Assembly (NCBI RefSeq): GCF_024752355.1
Contig: NZ_JANTHZ010000015.1
Location: 47,162 to 111,161 of the forward strand
DNA: 64,000 nt
DNA from: Ancylobacter mangrovi
GTDB taxonomy: Bacteria > Pseudomonadota > Alphaproteobacteria > Rhizobiales > Xanthobacteraceae
Direction: 5' to 3'
A program made the position numbers and the translations under genes. The notes below the pieces were generated by a model. The model saw only the letters and a list, made by a program, of their open reading frames with translations, had not been told where the DNA came from and made no database searches. Shown here piece by piece: positions 7,609 through 15,860 of the stretch. Within the stretch, counting starts at the first letter, position 1, and every line of letters starts with the position of its first letter.

Positions 7609-7854
7609 ATGTCGATAGTTAGAAATTCAATTAGAAAAAGAACGATTATTATCGGACGGCATGTAACGAGCGTCTCTCTTGAGGACGATTTTTATAACGC
7701 GCTAAAGGAGATCGCTGCCGCTCGACACCTCCCGCTCTTCGCTTTGATCAACATGATCGACGCCGACCGGAGAACATCCAATCTTTCGTCAGCGCTGCGG
7801 CTGTTCGTTCTTGGTGAAGCCCGCAATGGCAGGCTGCCCCCGGCACGAACCTAG
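7609..7854 (+). CDS. RHH_4 family ribbon-helix-helix regulator (copy 1)
   Basis: 81 residues. RTIIIGRHVTSVSLEDDFYN (strand plus helix), then KEIAAARHLPLFALINMIDA and the family end motif NLSSALRLFVL. RHH_4 proteins bind DNA as dimers through the N-terminal strand. It is on the + strand among leftward tail genes, AT-richer than its surroundings, with its own promoter, all typical of a moron expressed in the lysogen. A paralogue lies directly downstream. Confidence 0.85.
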   Translation: MSIVRNSIRKRTIIIGRHVTSVSLEDDFYNALKEIAAARHLPLFALINMIDADRRTSNLSSALRLFVLGEARNGRLPPART

Positions 7855-7882
7855 ACGTCTCGGCGCGCACCGCCCCGTGCCC

Positions 7883-7912
7883 CATGCCGCTTAAGCAGCA
7901 TGGACAGATAAT
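7883..7912 (+). promoter_or_regulatory. Palindrome and -10 box before the second RHH gene
   Basis: CATGC-C-GCTTAAGC-A-GCATG (7883-7902) is an almost perfect 20-bp palindrome lying where a -35 box is expected, followed by GATAAT (7907-7912). Candidate operator for an RHH protein, perhaps autoregulated. It could also be a hairpin ending the first RHH transcript, although no T-run follows. Confidence 0.45.
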
Positions 7913-7972
7913 ACCTCTAGCGTTCATGATCAACGAGCGATCACTTTTGGTCACCCTGCTGAAGGTCATCGA

Positions 7973-8278
7973 ATGGCTATAGGTAACAGTTTGGTGAAAC
8001 GTAGAACTATTATGGTCGGGCGTGAAAAGCGCAGCGTGTCTCTCGAAGATGAGTTCTACGTTGCCTTAAAAGAGTTAGCGGTGAATCGCGGCATGCCAAT
8101 TGGCAAACTGGTTTCTCTTATTGATTCCAGGAGGGTGACCGCGAACCTTTCGTCAGCGTTGCGTCTGTTTGTCCTCCAACAAGCACGAGATGGCGCGCTG
8201 TCGCCGCGGCAACCGAACCCGATTCGATCCGAGGATGCTCCGACGGGGGCACCACAATCGATGCCTAGTGTTTCCTGA
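7973..8278 (+). CDS. RHH_4 family ribbon-helix-helix regulator (copy 2)
   Basis: 101 residues, a clear paralogue of the gene at 7609-7854: RRTIMVGREKRSVSLEDEFY, KELAVNRGMPIGKLVSLIDS and NLSSALRLFVL, with a longer polar C-terminal tail. AAGG lies a few bases before the ATG. The tandem pair suggests duplication and divergence of a moron regulator; targets are unknown. Confidence 0.85.
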   Translation: MAIGNSLVKRRTIMVGREKRSVSLEDEFYVALKELAVNRGMPIGKLVSLIDSRRVTANLSSALRLFVLQQARDGALSPRQPNPIRSEDAPTGAPQSMPSVS

Positions 8279-8285
8279 CACTCCC

Positions 8286-8576
8286 TCACGCCGCCGCCGG
8301 CCAGCCGACGGCCGGCAGCTCGGCGAGGAAGTCGGCGATTTCCGGCGCGGCGCGCTCGCCCGCCGTTACCTTCGCCAACTCAGTGAGCGCATAGGACCAC
8401 ACGGCCGAGCGCCATTCGAACAGCGCCTGCGCCTCGGCGGCATAGGTCTCGTTCGGGTCGCCGCGATAGGTCACGGCAGTCTGGATCGAATCATACTGGC
8501 GCTCGCCCGCCGTGGCGTCGAGATGCGCCTGGATCGCCGCGACATAGTCGGCCTGCGTCCCCCGCGCCCTCGTCAT
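8286..8576 (-). CDS. Phage tail-associated protein (fibre assembly-like)
   Basis: About 96 residues from MTRARGTQADY; an alternative start at 8603 would overlap the upstream gene by 23 bases. The core DSIQTAVTYRGDPNETYAAE, then AQALFEWRSAVWSYALTELA, is a common motif at the end of phage tail-fibre operons. It follows the tail spike and a small beta protein on the same strand. A fibre assembly or capping role is inferred from position. Confidence 0.6.
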   Translation of the reverse strand: MTRARGTQADYVAAIQAHLDATAGERQYDSIQTAVTYRGDPNETYAAEAQALFEWRSAVWSYALTELAKVTAGERAAPEIADFLAELPAVGWPAAA

Positions 8577-8580
8577 CCGG

Positions 8581-8754
8581 TTAAACAAGGGCAAGCCCGC
8601 CATCCGCCGTCGACAGGGTGAACGGCGCGCTGCCGGCGCGCGGCGTCACCTCGAGCTCGACCAGTTTGCCGACAAGGTTCAGATCCGTGAAGCGGATCGC
8701 CGGCGCCGGCGCGCTCGTGTTTCGATGCAGCGGGATCCTGATCGTTGCGGTCAT
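8581..8754 (-). CDS. Small phage tail-region beta protein
   Basis: 57 residues from MTATIRIPLHRNTSAP, ending FTLSTADGGLALV. The ATG at 8754 is preferred to 8769 because GGAG lies at the right distance before it. The pattern (beta strands, FTDLNLVGKLVELEVTPR) resembles the beta-sandwich of BppU-like baseplate upper proteins, but this is a weak match. It lies between tail spike and the fibre assembly-like gene. Confidence 0.5.
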   Translation of the reverse strand: MTATIRIPLHRNTSAPAPAIRFTDLNLVGKLVELEVTPRAGSAPFTLSTADGGLALV

Positions 8755-8769
8755 CTCGGCTCCGGACAT

Positions 8770-8791
8770 AAAAATGCCGCCCGAAGGCGGC
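8770..8791 (-). terminator. Terminator after the tail spike gene
   Basis: A perfect GCCGCC-TTCG-GGCGGC hairpin followed on the minus strand by ATTTTT, 30 bases after the spike stop codon. The same block, including ATGTCCGGAGC after the T-run, recurs at 7447-7484. Confidence 0.65.
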
Positions 8792-8820
8792 GTGCGGGAC
8801 AGGCGGGCGTGGTGGAAGCG

Positions 8821-11523
8821 TCAGGCCGAGACGAATTCGAGCGGGATGACGAGCGTTTGCCCGTCGCCCGTCACGGGGTGCGAGCCGTCTGCGGTGGTGA
8901 TGATGAGCTGGTCCGATCCGGCGGCGACGGCGGCGGACAGGAGCAATCCGGCGCTGGTGTTCTGGCCGGGCTTGGCGGTCGATATACGCGCCGCGAACGG
9001 CAGCGTGACGGCGATGCCGTTCGCGGCCGACCCGTTGGCGCCCACCGTCACCGTGACGGCGCCCATGACGTGGTCGAAGACGGCGCTGCAATCGAAAGCC
9101 GCCGTCGCCGAACCGATCGTCCCGGAGACACCCGCCACGGCGAGGCCGGTATGGTTTCCGCTCTTGGTGTCGTTGAAGGTCGCCTTCCTTGTGTCGCGCG
9201 CCGTGATCGAGCAGTTCTTGAGCCGCCCGGCCAGGTCCAACGCGTCGACGATCGCCGATCCGCCATAGGAATAGACGTTCTGCCCACCCGGGCAGTCGAG
9301 CGCCAGCGCATCGTGGATCTGCCCGATACTGTTGAACTCGCGCAGGCCGATGGCGAGGCTGCCGGTTCCCGCATTGGCATAGATTATGCGCCCGACACCA
9401 TTTGTATGGTGCGTATTCAGGGCGAAGCCGTCCATGCTCGCATCGAGGTCAAACGTCTCGATATTGATGTTTCCGTCGTTCCCCGACCCCTCGAACGAGA
9501 AGTTGAACACCATGTCGTTCATCATTGGGTGGGTCGGATCGTCGAAATAGATGCCGATCTGCATCTGGCCGTAATTGACGATGTAGCAGGTCTCGAACTT
9601 GAACTGGTTGGCCCTCGTCAGAATAAGAGACGGCTTGGTCTGGCATTTGACCAGAAGCCCTTCGGCGACATAGGTGCTGAAGGTCGAGGTGTCGAGGTCG
9701 ACGGTGATCTCGTTGCCGACGATCGAAAGGATTTCCGCGCGCTCCTTCCATACCTCCACCATGCCCTGGACATCGACGCTGAAGGTCACGAGATCGCCCA
9801 CCTCGAGCGGGGTGGCCGACATGTCGGAAAAGGTTATGACGGCATTGGCGGCCTTGGTGATGCCGGTGATCTTCGCCCCCACCGATGGCACATAGATCCA
9901 GCTGTCGCGCAGGAAGGTATTGTTCCCGTGGCTGACCGGACCCGAGCGCAGGGTCGTGAATTCCGAAGTGACGGGGAGAAGCGACGTGTTGCCGATATGG
10001 ATGCCGATCCCCGCGTCATATTGCGAGTTGCACCAGATATTCTGGTGAGCGGTGTTCTCTTCCTGCCCGTAGGAAAGATAGGCCGCCTCGCTGAAGAAGC
10101 CGAGCGTGGAACAGCCCTGAAACAGGCCCTTTCCGCACCCCCTCAAGGTGGAGGGGCCGGAGATCCAGGCATGGGAGGGCATGTCGTTCTCGTCGCCGAT
10201 CCACGCCACGTTCGTGATCGTGTAGCCGCTGGAGCCGGACAGATCGAACATCGGCTTGCCGGCGCACTTGCCGAGAAAGAGGCCACCCCGGATACGCCAC
10301 CCATAGGAGGCTATCTCGGTGAGATCGATCGTATCGGTGATAAGGAACGGACCGCCGCTGAGATCGAGGAAAACGCCCATTGCATTGGCGCCCCAGGCCG
10401 GGTCGAGCGACGTGAGGGAGCTGTTGAGGCCCAGGATCGCCCTCACGGCATCCACCGCCGACTGGACGGCGGCGGTATCGTCGTTCACCCCGTCGCCCTT
10501 GGCGAAGAAGTCGAAAGGCGAGATGGCGCCGCGCGCGCGCGCGAAGTTGACGCGCTGCCACCATGCGCCGTCGAAGCTCTGGATATCGCCGGTCAGGCTG
10601 TCGGCGCGCCGGAAATAGCCGCCCATGCCGTCATGGGGCGCGTCCTCGCCCAGCACCCGCACTGCGTCCGGCGAAACACCGATGGTTGCCGCCTCGAGAT
10701 CGCCGATCGTCGAGAAGGTCAGGGACGCGGCCGCGTCAAGCTCGCCCTCGATCGCCGCCAGGCGACTTCCCGCGTTGAGGCTCTCCAGCGCGTCGACGCG
10801 GCCGGAAAAGCTCGACAGGTCGGGCGACCACAGCTCGTTGTCGGTCACGTCGCTGGCGGCTATCACCTCGATATCGGTCTTCTGCGACGTTCCCCACGTT
10901 TCCACATAGAGGCGGTAATAGCGCGCCGTGCCGGGCGCGACGACGTCGACGCCGGTGCCCGCGGCGGCCGCGAAGATCTTCTCCACCGAAGTGCGTCCGC
11001 CTGAGACGATCAGATCATCCCAGACATGCAGGTCGGTCGAGGAAATGTACTCGCGCGAGGCGGTGTACCACGCGATCCTGAGCGCGACGGCGTCGCCGGA
11101 CGGATCGCCGGTATCGACGTTTCGCTGCACCACGGCCCGGGCGCGGTAGGTCCGGCTCGGTTCGACGGCCCGCAGGCCGCGCCCGGCGATCAGCGCGCTT
11201 CCCGTGAGCCGGGCCACACGCCCCCGGCTGGACGTGACGACCCAGGCCGGCGGGACCGACGGCGCCGTCGCCTCGTCGCCTGTCAGGCCGCTCGCGAAAC
11301 GCTCGGGCGACACGCCGGGACGGTTCGCGTCCGTGGCATCCACACGCGCGCGGATCGCCGCCTCAGCCGCGATCGCCGACATCCGGGCCGAGACCTCGAG
11401 ATTGATCTGGAGCTGTAGCGCGGCGTCCTTGGAATCGAGCCGCGCCAGCATCGCACCGGCCTGGTCGCCGAGCGCGTTGATGTAGTCGACGACGTCCTGA
11501 TGGGTCGACGGGATAAGGGGCAT
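8821..11523 (-). CDS. Tail spike with beta-helix (pectate lyase-like) domain
   Basis: 900 residues, the largest virion surface protein here. The N-terminal 70 residues are helical and may attach to the tail (STHQDVVDYINALGDQAGAM). A beta-sandwich region follows, then from about residue 350 the motif FDFFAKGDGVNDDTAAVQSA, which marks the start of right-handed beta-helix domains in tail spikes that cut polysaccharide. A compact beta-rich C-terminus (GAVTVTVGANGSAANGIAVT) could be a trimerisation or intergrowth module. It probably recognises or degrades host capsule or O-antigen; the substrate cannot be told. Confidence 0.8.
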   Translation of the reverse strand: MPLIPSTHQDVVDYINALGDQAGAMLARLDSKDAALQLQINLEVSARMSAIAAEAAIRARVDATDANRPGVSPERFASGLTGDEATAPSVPPAWVVTSSRGRVARLTGSALIAGRGLRAVEPSRTYRARAVVQRNVDTGDPSGDAVALRIAWYTASREYISSTDLHVWDDLIVSGGRTSVEKIFAAAAGTGVDVVAPGTARYYRLYVETWGTSQKTDIEVIAASDVTDNELWSPDLSSFSGRVDALESLNAGSRLAAIEGELDAAASLTFSTIGDLEAATIGVSPDAVRVLGEDAPHDGMGGYFRRADSLTGDIQSFDGAWWQRVNFARARGAISPFDFFAKGDGVNDDTAAVQSAVDAVRAILGLNSSLTSLDPAWGANAMGVFLDLSGGPFLITDTIDLTEIASYGWRIRGGLFLGKCAGKPMFDLSGSSGYTITNVAWIGDENDMPSHAWISGPSTLRGCGKGLFQGCSTLGFFSEAAYLSYGQEENTAHQNIWCNSQYDAGIGIHIGNTSLLPVTSEFTTLRSGPVSHGNNTFLRDSWIYVPSVGAKITGITKAANAVITFSDMSATPLEVGDLVTFSVDVQGMVEVWKERAEILSIVGNEITVDLDTSTFSTYVAEGLLVKCQTKPSLILTRANQFKFETCYIVNYGQMQIGIYFDDPTHPMMNDMVFNFSFEGSGNDGNINIETFDLDASMDGFALNTHHTNGVGRIIYANAGTGSLAIGLREFNSIGQIHDALALDCPGGQNVYSYGGSAIVDALDLAGRLKNCSITARDTRKATFNDTKSGNHTGLAVAGVSGTIGSATAAFDCSAVFDHVMGAVTVTVGANGSAANGIAVTLPFAARISTAKPGQNTSAGLLLSAAVAAGSDQLIITTADGSHPVTGDGQTLVIPLEFVSA

Positions 11524-11542
11524 GAGCGGTCCTCGGAGTGGA

Positions 11543-12208
11543 TCAGAGCGCTTCGACGAGCGTTAGGGTCGGGTCGGCGAACTTGCCGAGGTCGAGGTCG
11601 AGCGGGATCGACGACAAGCCCTCCGGCCAGCACTGCAGGCGCAAGTTCTGAAACGACAGGCGCGTACCGGCAGGCGCGGCGGCACGCAGCGGCGGCAGGA
11701 ACCACAGTTGAACCGGCGTCACCCCCAGCGTCGGCGCCGGCCACGGCTCCCCGCCCGTCCATGCGTCCGCATCGAGCCAGTTGTCCTGTGCCTCGCCGGG
11801 CGCCGTCACTGCCACCACGCGGTAAAGACGATCGCCGATCGAGAACATTGCCCCCGGCTCGGCCTCGATCCCGTAGATCGCGACCAGCGCCGACACCGAG
11901 CCAATCGGCACGGGCGAGAGCACGGTCGCGCTGCTGCCCGCCGCGTCGGCACCCGTTGCTCGGTGCATGTCGTAGACTGTGGCGACAACGGCCTCGCCGG
12001 CTTTCATCCGCGTCACTAGCGCCCGCCAGGCGAGCACCTGTTCTCGACTGCGAATGGCGAAGGTGTAGGAAAGGCGCCAATAGCCCGCATCGGAGAGCAC
12101 GCGCTGCTCGAGGCCGTTGCTGGTCCGCCCGCCGGTGGCATAGGACGCCACGAGTTCCGGATCGGTGATCTGGCTCGGCTTGAGCGAGGAAGGCCAGGTT
12201 GCGGTCAT
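11543..12208 (-). CDS. Phage tail hub-associated protein
   Basis: 221 residues from MTATWPSSLKPSQI; the ATG overlaps the stop of the tail tip gene (ATGA). Motifs include GLEQRVLSDAGYWRLSYTFA and REQVLAWRALVTRMKAGEA. Similar proteins sit between the J-like tip protein and the fibres in alphaproteobacterial siphophages. Structural role inferred from position. Confidence 0.6.
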   Translation of the reverse strand: MTATWPSSLKPSQITDPELVASYATGGRTSNGLEQRVLSDAGYWRLSYTFAIRSREQVLAWRALVTRMKAGEAVVATVYDMHRATGADAAGSSATVLSPVPIGSVSALVAIYGIEAEPGAMFSIGDRLYRVVAVTAPGEAQDNWLDADAWTGGEPWPAPTLGVTPVQLWFLPPLRAAAPAGTRLSFQNLRLQCWPEGLSSIPLDLDLGKFADPTLTLVEAL

Positions 12209-14301
12209 GGCAGCGTGATAAAGTTCGGGCCGTCGGCGGCCGATTGCACACCCGACCCGTTCTCCACCTTCACCCAGTAGTACCAGGTGCCGGAACCGGG
12301 AGCGGGGTCGACGAAGGAGAGGACGGCATTCGGGCCGCCATAGATCGGGCCGGAGATCTCGTCCGCGCCGGCGAAGCTGCCGTCCGTGTCGCGGTAGACC
12401 CGTCCGGCAACGACATTCCGCGAGTTCGGGTTGCGCCAGGTGATCGTGGCATTGGTCGTGCCGTTGACGCTGGTGATGCTCGGCGCCGCGGGGGCCGTGT
12501 TGTCCGCCGTCGCCACGATCCCGGAGATCACCGCCCAGGTCGAGGCGCTGCCGGCACCGACGTTCCGGCCGCGCACATTGTAGGTGGCGCCGTCGACGAC
12601 ACCGACGATCTGCAGCTTTTCCTCGCCGTCGTCGACGCTCCCGCCGGGCTGCCAGATCCCATCCGCCTGGTTGGCGTACTGGACCTCGACCCGCAGTCCC
12701 GGCTGCGCGGCCTGCGTCCACGTCGTGATGATGGCCGGTGCCGAGGTGCTGCCGGACACCGCCACCGATCCGCCGGTGGCGTTGAAGCCGGTCGGCAGCG
12801 GCAGGCTGGTTTCCGGCACCGCCTCCGCGGCGGTCGGCGCGGTCCCCTCCTCGGTGGCCGGGTCGAAGCTGTAGGCCGCGCCGGAGAACGAGGCGATGGA
12901 CAGGGTCACCGACATGCTCGCCATGTCGAAGTCGACCCCGGTGACCTCGAACGTCTCGTTCACCTCGAGATCGGCGATGATGACGCGGATCCATCTCTCG
13001 TCCCAGGCCCGGAGCCCGGCGAGGGTGGTGTGGATCGTCCCCTGCCAGCGCGGCGAGCCGCGAAAGGCGGCGATCTTCATCAGCCGGCGGGCGAGGTTGT
13101 GGTGCTGGATCTCGAAGGCCTCGATCGTGGTCGAGCGCACTTGGCCATAGGCCGCGATCTCACTCTCGATCCGCCACGGTTCGGCCTCGACCTCGGCGAA
13201 ATACTGGCCGGGATCGGTGTACTTCAGGCGGTACTCGTTCGCCTCGCGCAGCGGCCCGCCGCCATCCGAGAGCGAGAAGTCGATGATCTGGTCGTCGGTG
13301 ATCGTCACCGTGGGGTCGGCCCACACCCCGACCCGGAAGCCGATCCGCCCGTCGGGCCGGAGCCGGATGTCGCCGTCGCACATCGTGATCAGCCGCGAGA
13401 GGATGCTCTGCGGCTCGGCGTCGAACTGGTAGCTGAGCGCCCCGAAATAGCGCGGCACCGTACCGCCGGCCTTGACCGGCACCGCAGCGTCGCAGGCATT
13501 GGCGGCCGCGATGAAGTCCGCATCGTCGATATAGGCCGGGTCGATCTGCAGCCCGTCCGCATGGGTCAGGTAGTCGCGCAGGAACAGCGCCGGATTGGTG
13601 CTGTAGACCACGCTCGCGCTGCGCGGGTCATAGGTTTCCGCCGCTTCGAAGATACCTTGAAGCGACGGAATGCGGTTCGGGTAGACGTCGGCGATGATCT
13701 CGGCATCGGCGTTGCGCGCCAGCAGATACGCATGGGCGATGCCGTCGCCGCGATGACCGGTCGTCCAGTAGGGATCGCCCAGCGCGGCGACGAGGCTCGC
13801 ATAGGCAGCCTGCGAGGCCGAACCGTCCCGCTGCTCGATCTTGACCGTGTTCGCGGGATAGGGCGCCGTGACCACCCATCCCGACACGTCGATGCCGACC
13901 CCGCGCCCGTCGATCACCCAGCCGAGCTGGGCGTGCATCTTCTGGCTGCCGAAGGCGACGACCTGGTGCAGGTCGCCGTCCTTGGTCTCGATCATGGCGA
14001 GCGACCCGCCGATCATCACCTGCCCGTAATGGCGCCAGCGCGGCCCGACCGAATTGCGCAGCGTGGTCTTGACGTCCTGCGGCTTCGGGGCGCCCGACGA
14101 ACGGCTGAAGAGCGCGTTGGCGGCGTAGGAAATACCGATCGTGAGCCCGAGGGCGATCGCGCTCGATGCAATCGCGATAGTTCCCGCCGTCGCCGTCGCC
14201 GGCAGCAGCGCGAAGGCGAGATAGGCGCCCACGGCCTGCGGCATGGCAGCGGCGGGAAGCACGGACGCCACCAGCAGCACCGCGATGAAAAAAAGGCGCA
14301 T
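12205..14301 (-). CDS. Tail tip/host-specificity protein (J-like), with fibronectin III domains
   Basis: 698 residues. N-terminal hydrophobic segments (about 1-60) precede a J-like core with PRYFGALSYQFDAEPQSILS, ITMCDGDIRLRPDGRIGFRV, and REANEYRLKYTDPGQYFAEV, typical of phage tail tip attachment proteins. The C-terminal 200 residues contain two fibronectin type III-like domains (TWTQAAQPGLRVEVQYANQA, ITWRNPNSRNVVAGRVYRDT). The protein would form the central hub below the tape measure. An N-terminal hydrophobic extension is often seen in this phage group. Confidence 0.8.
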   Translation of the reverse strand: MRLFFIAVLLVASVLPAAAMPQAVGAYLAFALLPATATAGTIAIASSAIALGLTIGISYAANALFSRSSGAPKPQDVKTTLRNSVGPRWRHYGQVMIGGSLAMIETKDGDLHQVVAFGSQKMHAQLGWVIDGRGVGIDVSGWVVTAPYPANTVKIEQRDGSASQAAYASLVAALGDPYWTTGHRGDGIAHAYLLARNADAEIIADVYPNRIPSLQGIFEAAETYDPRSASVVYSTNPALFLRDYLTHADGLQIDPAYIDDADFIAAANACDAAVPVKAGGTVPRYFGALSYQFDAEPQSILSRLITMCDGDIRLRPDGRIGFRVGVWADPTVTITDDQIIDFSLSDGGGPLREANEYRLKYTDPGQYFAEVEAEPWRIESEIAAYGQVRSTTIEAFEIQHHNLARRLMKIAAFRGSPRWQGTIHTTLAGLRAWDERWIRVIIADLEVNETFEVTGVDFDMASMSVTLSIASFSGAAYSFDPATEEGTAPTAAEAVPETSLPLPTGFNATGGSVAVSGSTSAPAIITTWTQAAQPGLRVEVQYANQADGIWQPGGSVDDGEEKLQIVGVVDGATYNVRGRNVGAGSASTWAVISGIVATADNTAPAAPSITSVNGTTNATITWRNPNSRNVVAGRVYRDTDGSFAGADEISGPIYGGPNAVLSFVDPAPGSGTWYYWVKVENGSGVQSAADGPNFITLP

Positions 14302-14694
14302 TCACACGCTCCACATGGCGACAAGATGGGGATGGGCGACCGCGACGATCCCGCTCTCGGACTTCGCCGCCCAGCGCATCCCCGGCGTACAGACCATCGC
14401 CAGGTGCTCGTCGCGCTGGCGCACGATTCCGAAGGCGCCGGGCCGCGCCTCATTGAGCCGGGATGCGCCGGCCGACGCGGCGAGGCGGGCCACCAGCCTG
14501 AGAAGCCCGCCTTCCCGCACCAGGACCGCGCGGCATTCCTCGCGCGTGGCATAGGTGCCGCGCAGGGGCGCGGCGGGATCGTGGCCATGGTTCGCCAGCC
14601 ACCAGTCCGCCACCGTGAGCGCGCAGTCGAACCGTCCCCAGGCGAACGGCTCGGAAGCCATCCGCCGGAGAAAGGCCGTAAGATCCGCCGTCAT
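14302..14694 (-). CDS. DUF6950/NlpC-like tail assembly protein
   Basis: 130 residues. GRFDCALTVADWWLANHGHD carries a Cys24 in the position of the NlpC/P60 nucleophile, followed by DPAAPLRGTYATREECRAVL and a later histidine (RDEHLAMVCTPGM). These features match DUF6950 proteins, the short relatives of lambda K. It likely helps tail tip assembly or local peptidoglycan opening during DNA entry. Confidence 0.7.
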   Translation of the reverse strand: MTADLTAFLRRMASEPFAWGRFDCALTVADWWLANHGHDPAAPLRGTYATREECRAVLVREGGLLRLVARLAASAGASRLNEARPGAFGIVRQRDEHLAMVCTPGMRWAAKSESGIVAVAHPHLVAMWSV

Positions 14695-15269
14695 GGCCAG
14701 TTGATCACCCTGCCCTCGATCCCGGCGACGCGATCGAAGAACCGGTCGCCCGGCGAGCGCGCCTTCTGGTCGGCATCGGTGTAGAAGCCGTGGCGCGGCC
14801 GGCGATTATTGATGAACGGTCCTTCGGCGCGCACCGAGACCGTGTAGACGTGCCGCATGTTGCTGTCGTCCCAGCTCCGGCTCGCGGTCATGGTCTTGAG
14901 CTGGGCGAAGCGGAACGGCATCGGCAGGTCGAGCGGCTGCCAGGACTCGTCGAAGAACTGCCAGAACACGATGACGACCGCGTCGTACCAGTTCGCCCGG
15001 TCGCCCTTCACCTTGGCGGCGAAGTCCGCATCCACGCCCGACACCGTCAGGTCGAGCGGCGCGGCCGCGCCGTTCACCGACTGCCCGAGGCCGGAAATGT
15101 CGCCGACCACGCGAAGCCCGGACCAGAGATAGCCGTCATTCGTGCGCAGCGCGCGCGCCCCATTCCACAGCCGCACGGCGCCGGTGGGGAAGTCGAAGCG
15201 TACGAGTATGCCGCAGCGGACCAGTCGACCGCCCAGCTGGGCGTCGATGGCAGCGGGGAAATCAGCCAT
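14691..15269 (-). CDS. Minor tail protein (DUF2163-like)
   Basis: 192 residues from MADFPAAIDAQLGG. Motifs LVRFDFPTGAVRLWNGARAL, GLRVVGDISGLGQSVNGAAA and WYDAVVIVFWQFFDESWQPL fit the beta-rich tail protein placed between tape measure and NlpC-like genes. The start at 15269 is preferred over an upstream in-frame codon because it matches the family start; it overlaps the downstream gene by 4 bases. Confidence 0.65.
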   Translation of the reverse strand: MADFPAAIDAQLGGRLVRCGILVRFDFPTGAVRLWNGARALRTNDGYLWSGLRVVGDISGLGQSVNGAAAPLDLTVSGVDADFAAKVKGDRANWYDAVVIVFWQFFDESWQPLDLPMPFRFAQLKTMTASRSWDDSNMRHVYTVSVRAEGPFINNRRPRHGFYTDADQKARSPGDRFFDRVAGIEGRVINWP

Positions 15270-15404
15270 GCAATTAATCCATGGATCGGTAGGGCCGTGC
15301 CAAAGGCCCGGCGGCGCCAATGATGCGATGATTATTCAGTCGGAGGCGTCGGCCATCGACACTTTCGGCAACGCTGTTACCGTTGCGACTTGAGGGAGGC
15401 GACA

Positions 15405-15860
15405 ATGACACTTAAGGCGCTAACGGTCGTCGCGGCCGTGACTTTGATCACAGCATGCACTCCGAATATCAAGTATGTCGCAGACACCTATAAGGACATT
15501 CCGCGTACAGTATATAAGGTGCCGCCAAATGATGGATTGCCTGCTGTCCGTGAGCTTCCAAGTGGAAAGATCGCAGATGTTTCTAAGGCGTACATCATCT
15601 TCGATAACACCTCTGTTGGAAAGCTGATGATATTGCCTTCTGAACAGGACATAGCATCAGCCGGAGTTGTCCGCGGATACACCTTTGGGGCCGTAGATCT
15701 TATCCCGACAGAGGATGCATTCCGCGAAGCGGCATCCGGATATTTGCGATCATCCGGAAGGCAATGCGAAATCATCTCGATCCGTGAGATGGACGAGCCC
15801 GTCCACGAAATCTCCTACTCGTGCTCTACCATCGACACAGGTCAGCCGAGCCCGCTCTGA
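15405..15860 (+). CDS. Moron lipoprotein inside the tail operon
   Basis: 151 residues: MTLKALTVVAAVTLITAC is a lipoprotein signal peptide with lipobox ITAC (Cys18). Shine-Dalgarno GAGGGAGG lies 5 bases before the ATG at 15405. The mature part is polar with two further cysteines near the C-terminus. It is markedly AT-richer than the tail genes, lies on the opposite strand, and its end overlaps the end of the tape-measure gene by 19 bases. Small phage lipoproteins made by lysogens can block receptors or DNA entry; a superinfection-exclusion role is inferred only. Confidence 0.75.
   Translation: MTLKALTVVAAVTLITACTPNIKYVADTYKDIPRTVYKVPPNDGLPAVRELPSGKIADVSKAYIIFDNTSVGKLMILPSEQDIASAGVVRGYTFGAVDLIPTEDAFREAASGYLRSSGRQCEIISIREMDEPVHEISYSCSTIDTGQPSPL

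Noticed and set aside
8725..11004. 759-codon open frame on the + strand
   Set aside because: Antisense to the tail spike gene; arginine/aspartate-rich composition typical of GC-rich shadow frames.
12199..14784. 861-codon open frame on the + strand
   Set aside because: Antisense to tail tip and NlpC-like genes, with no recognisable motif; shadow of high GC.
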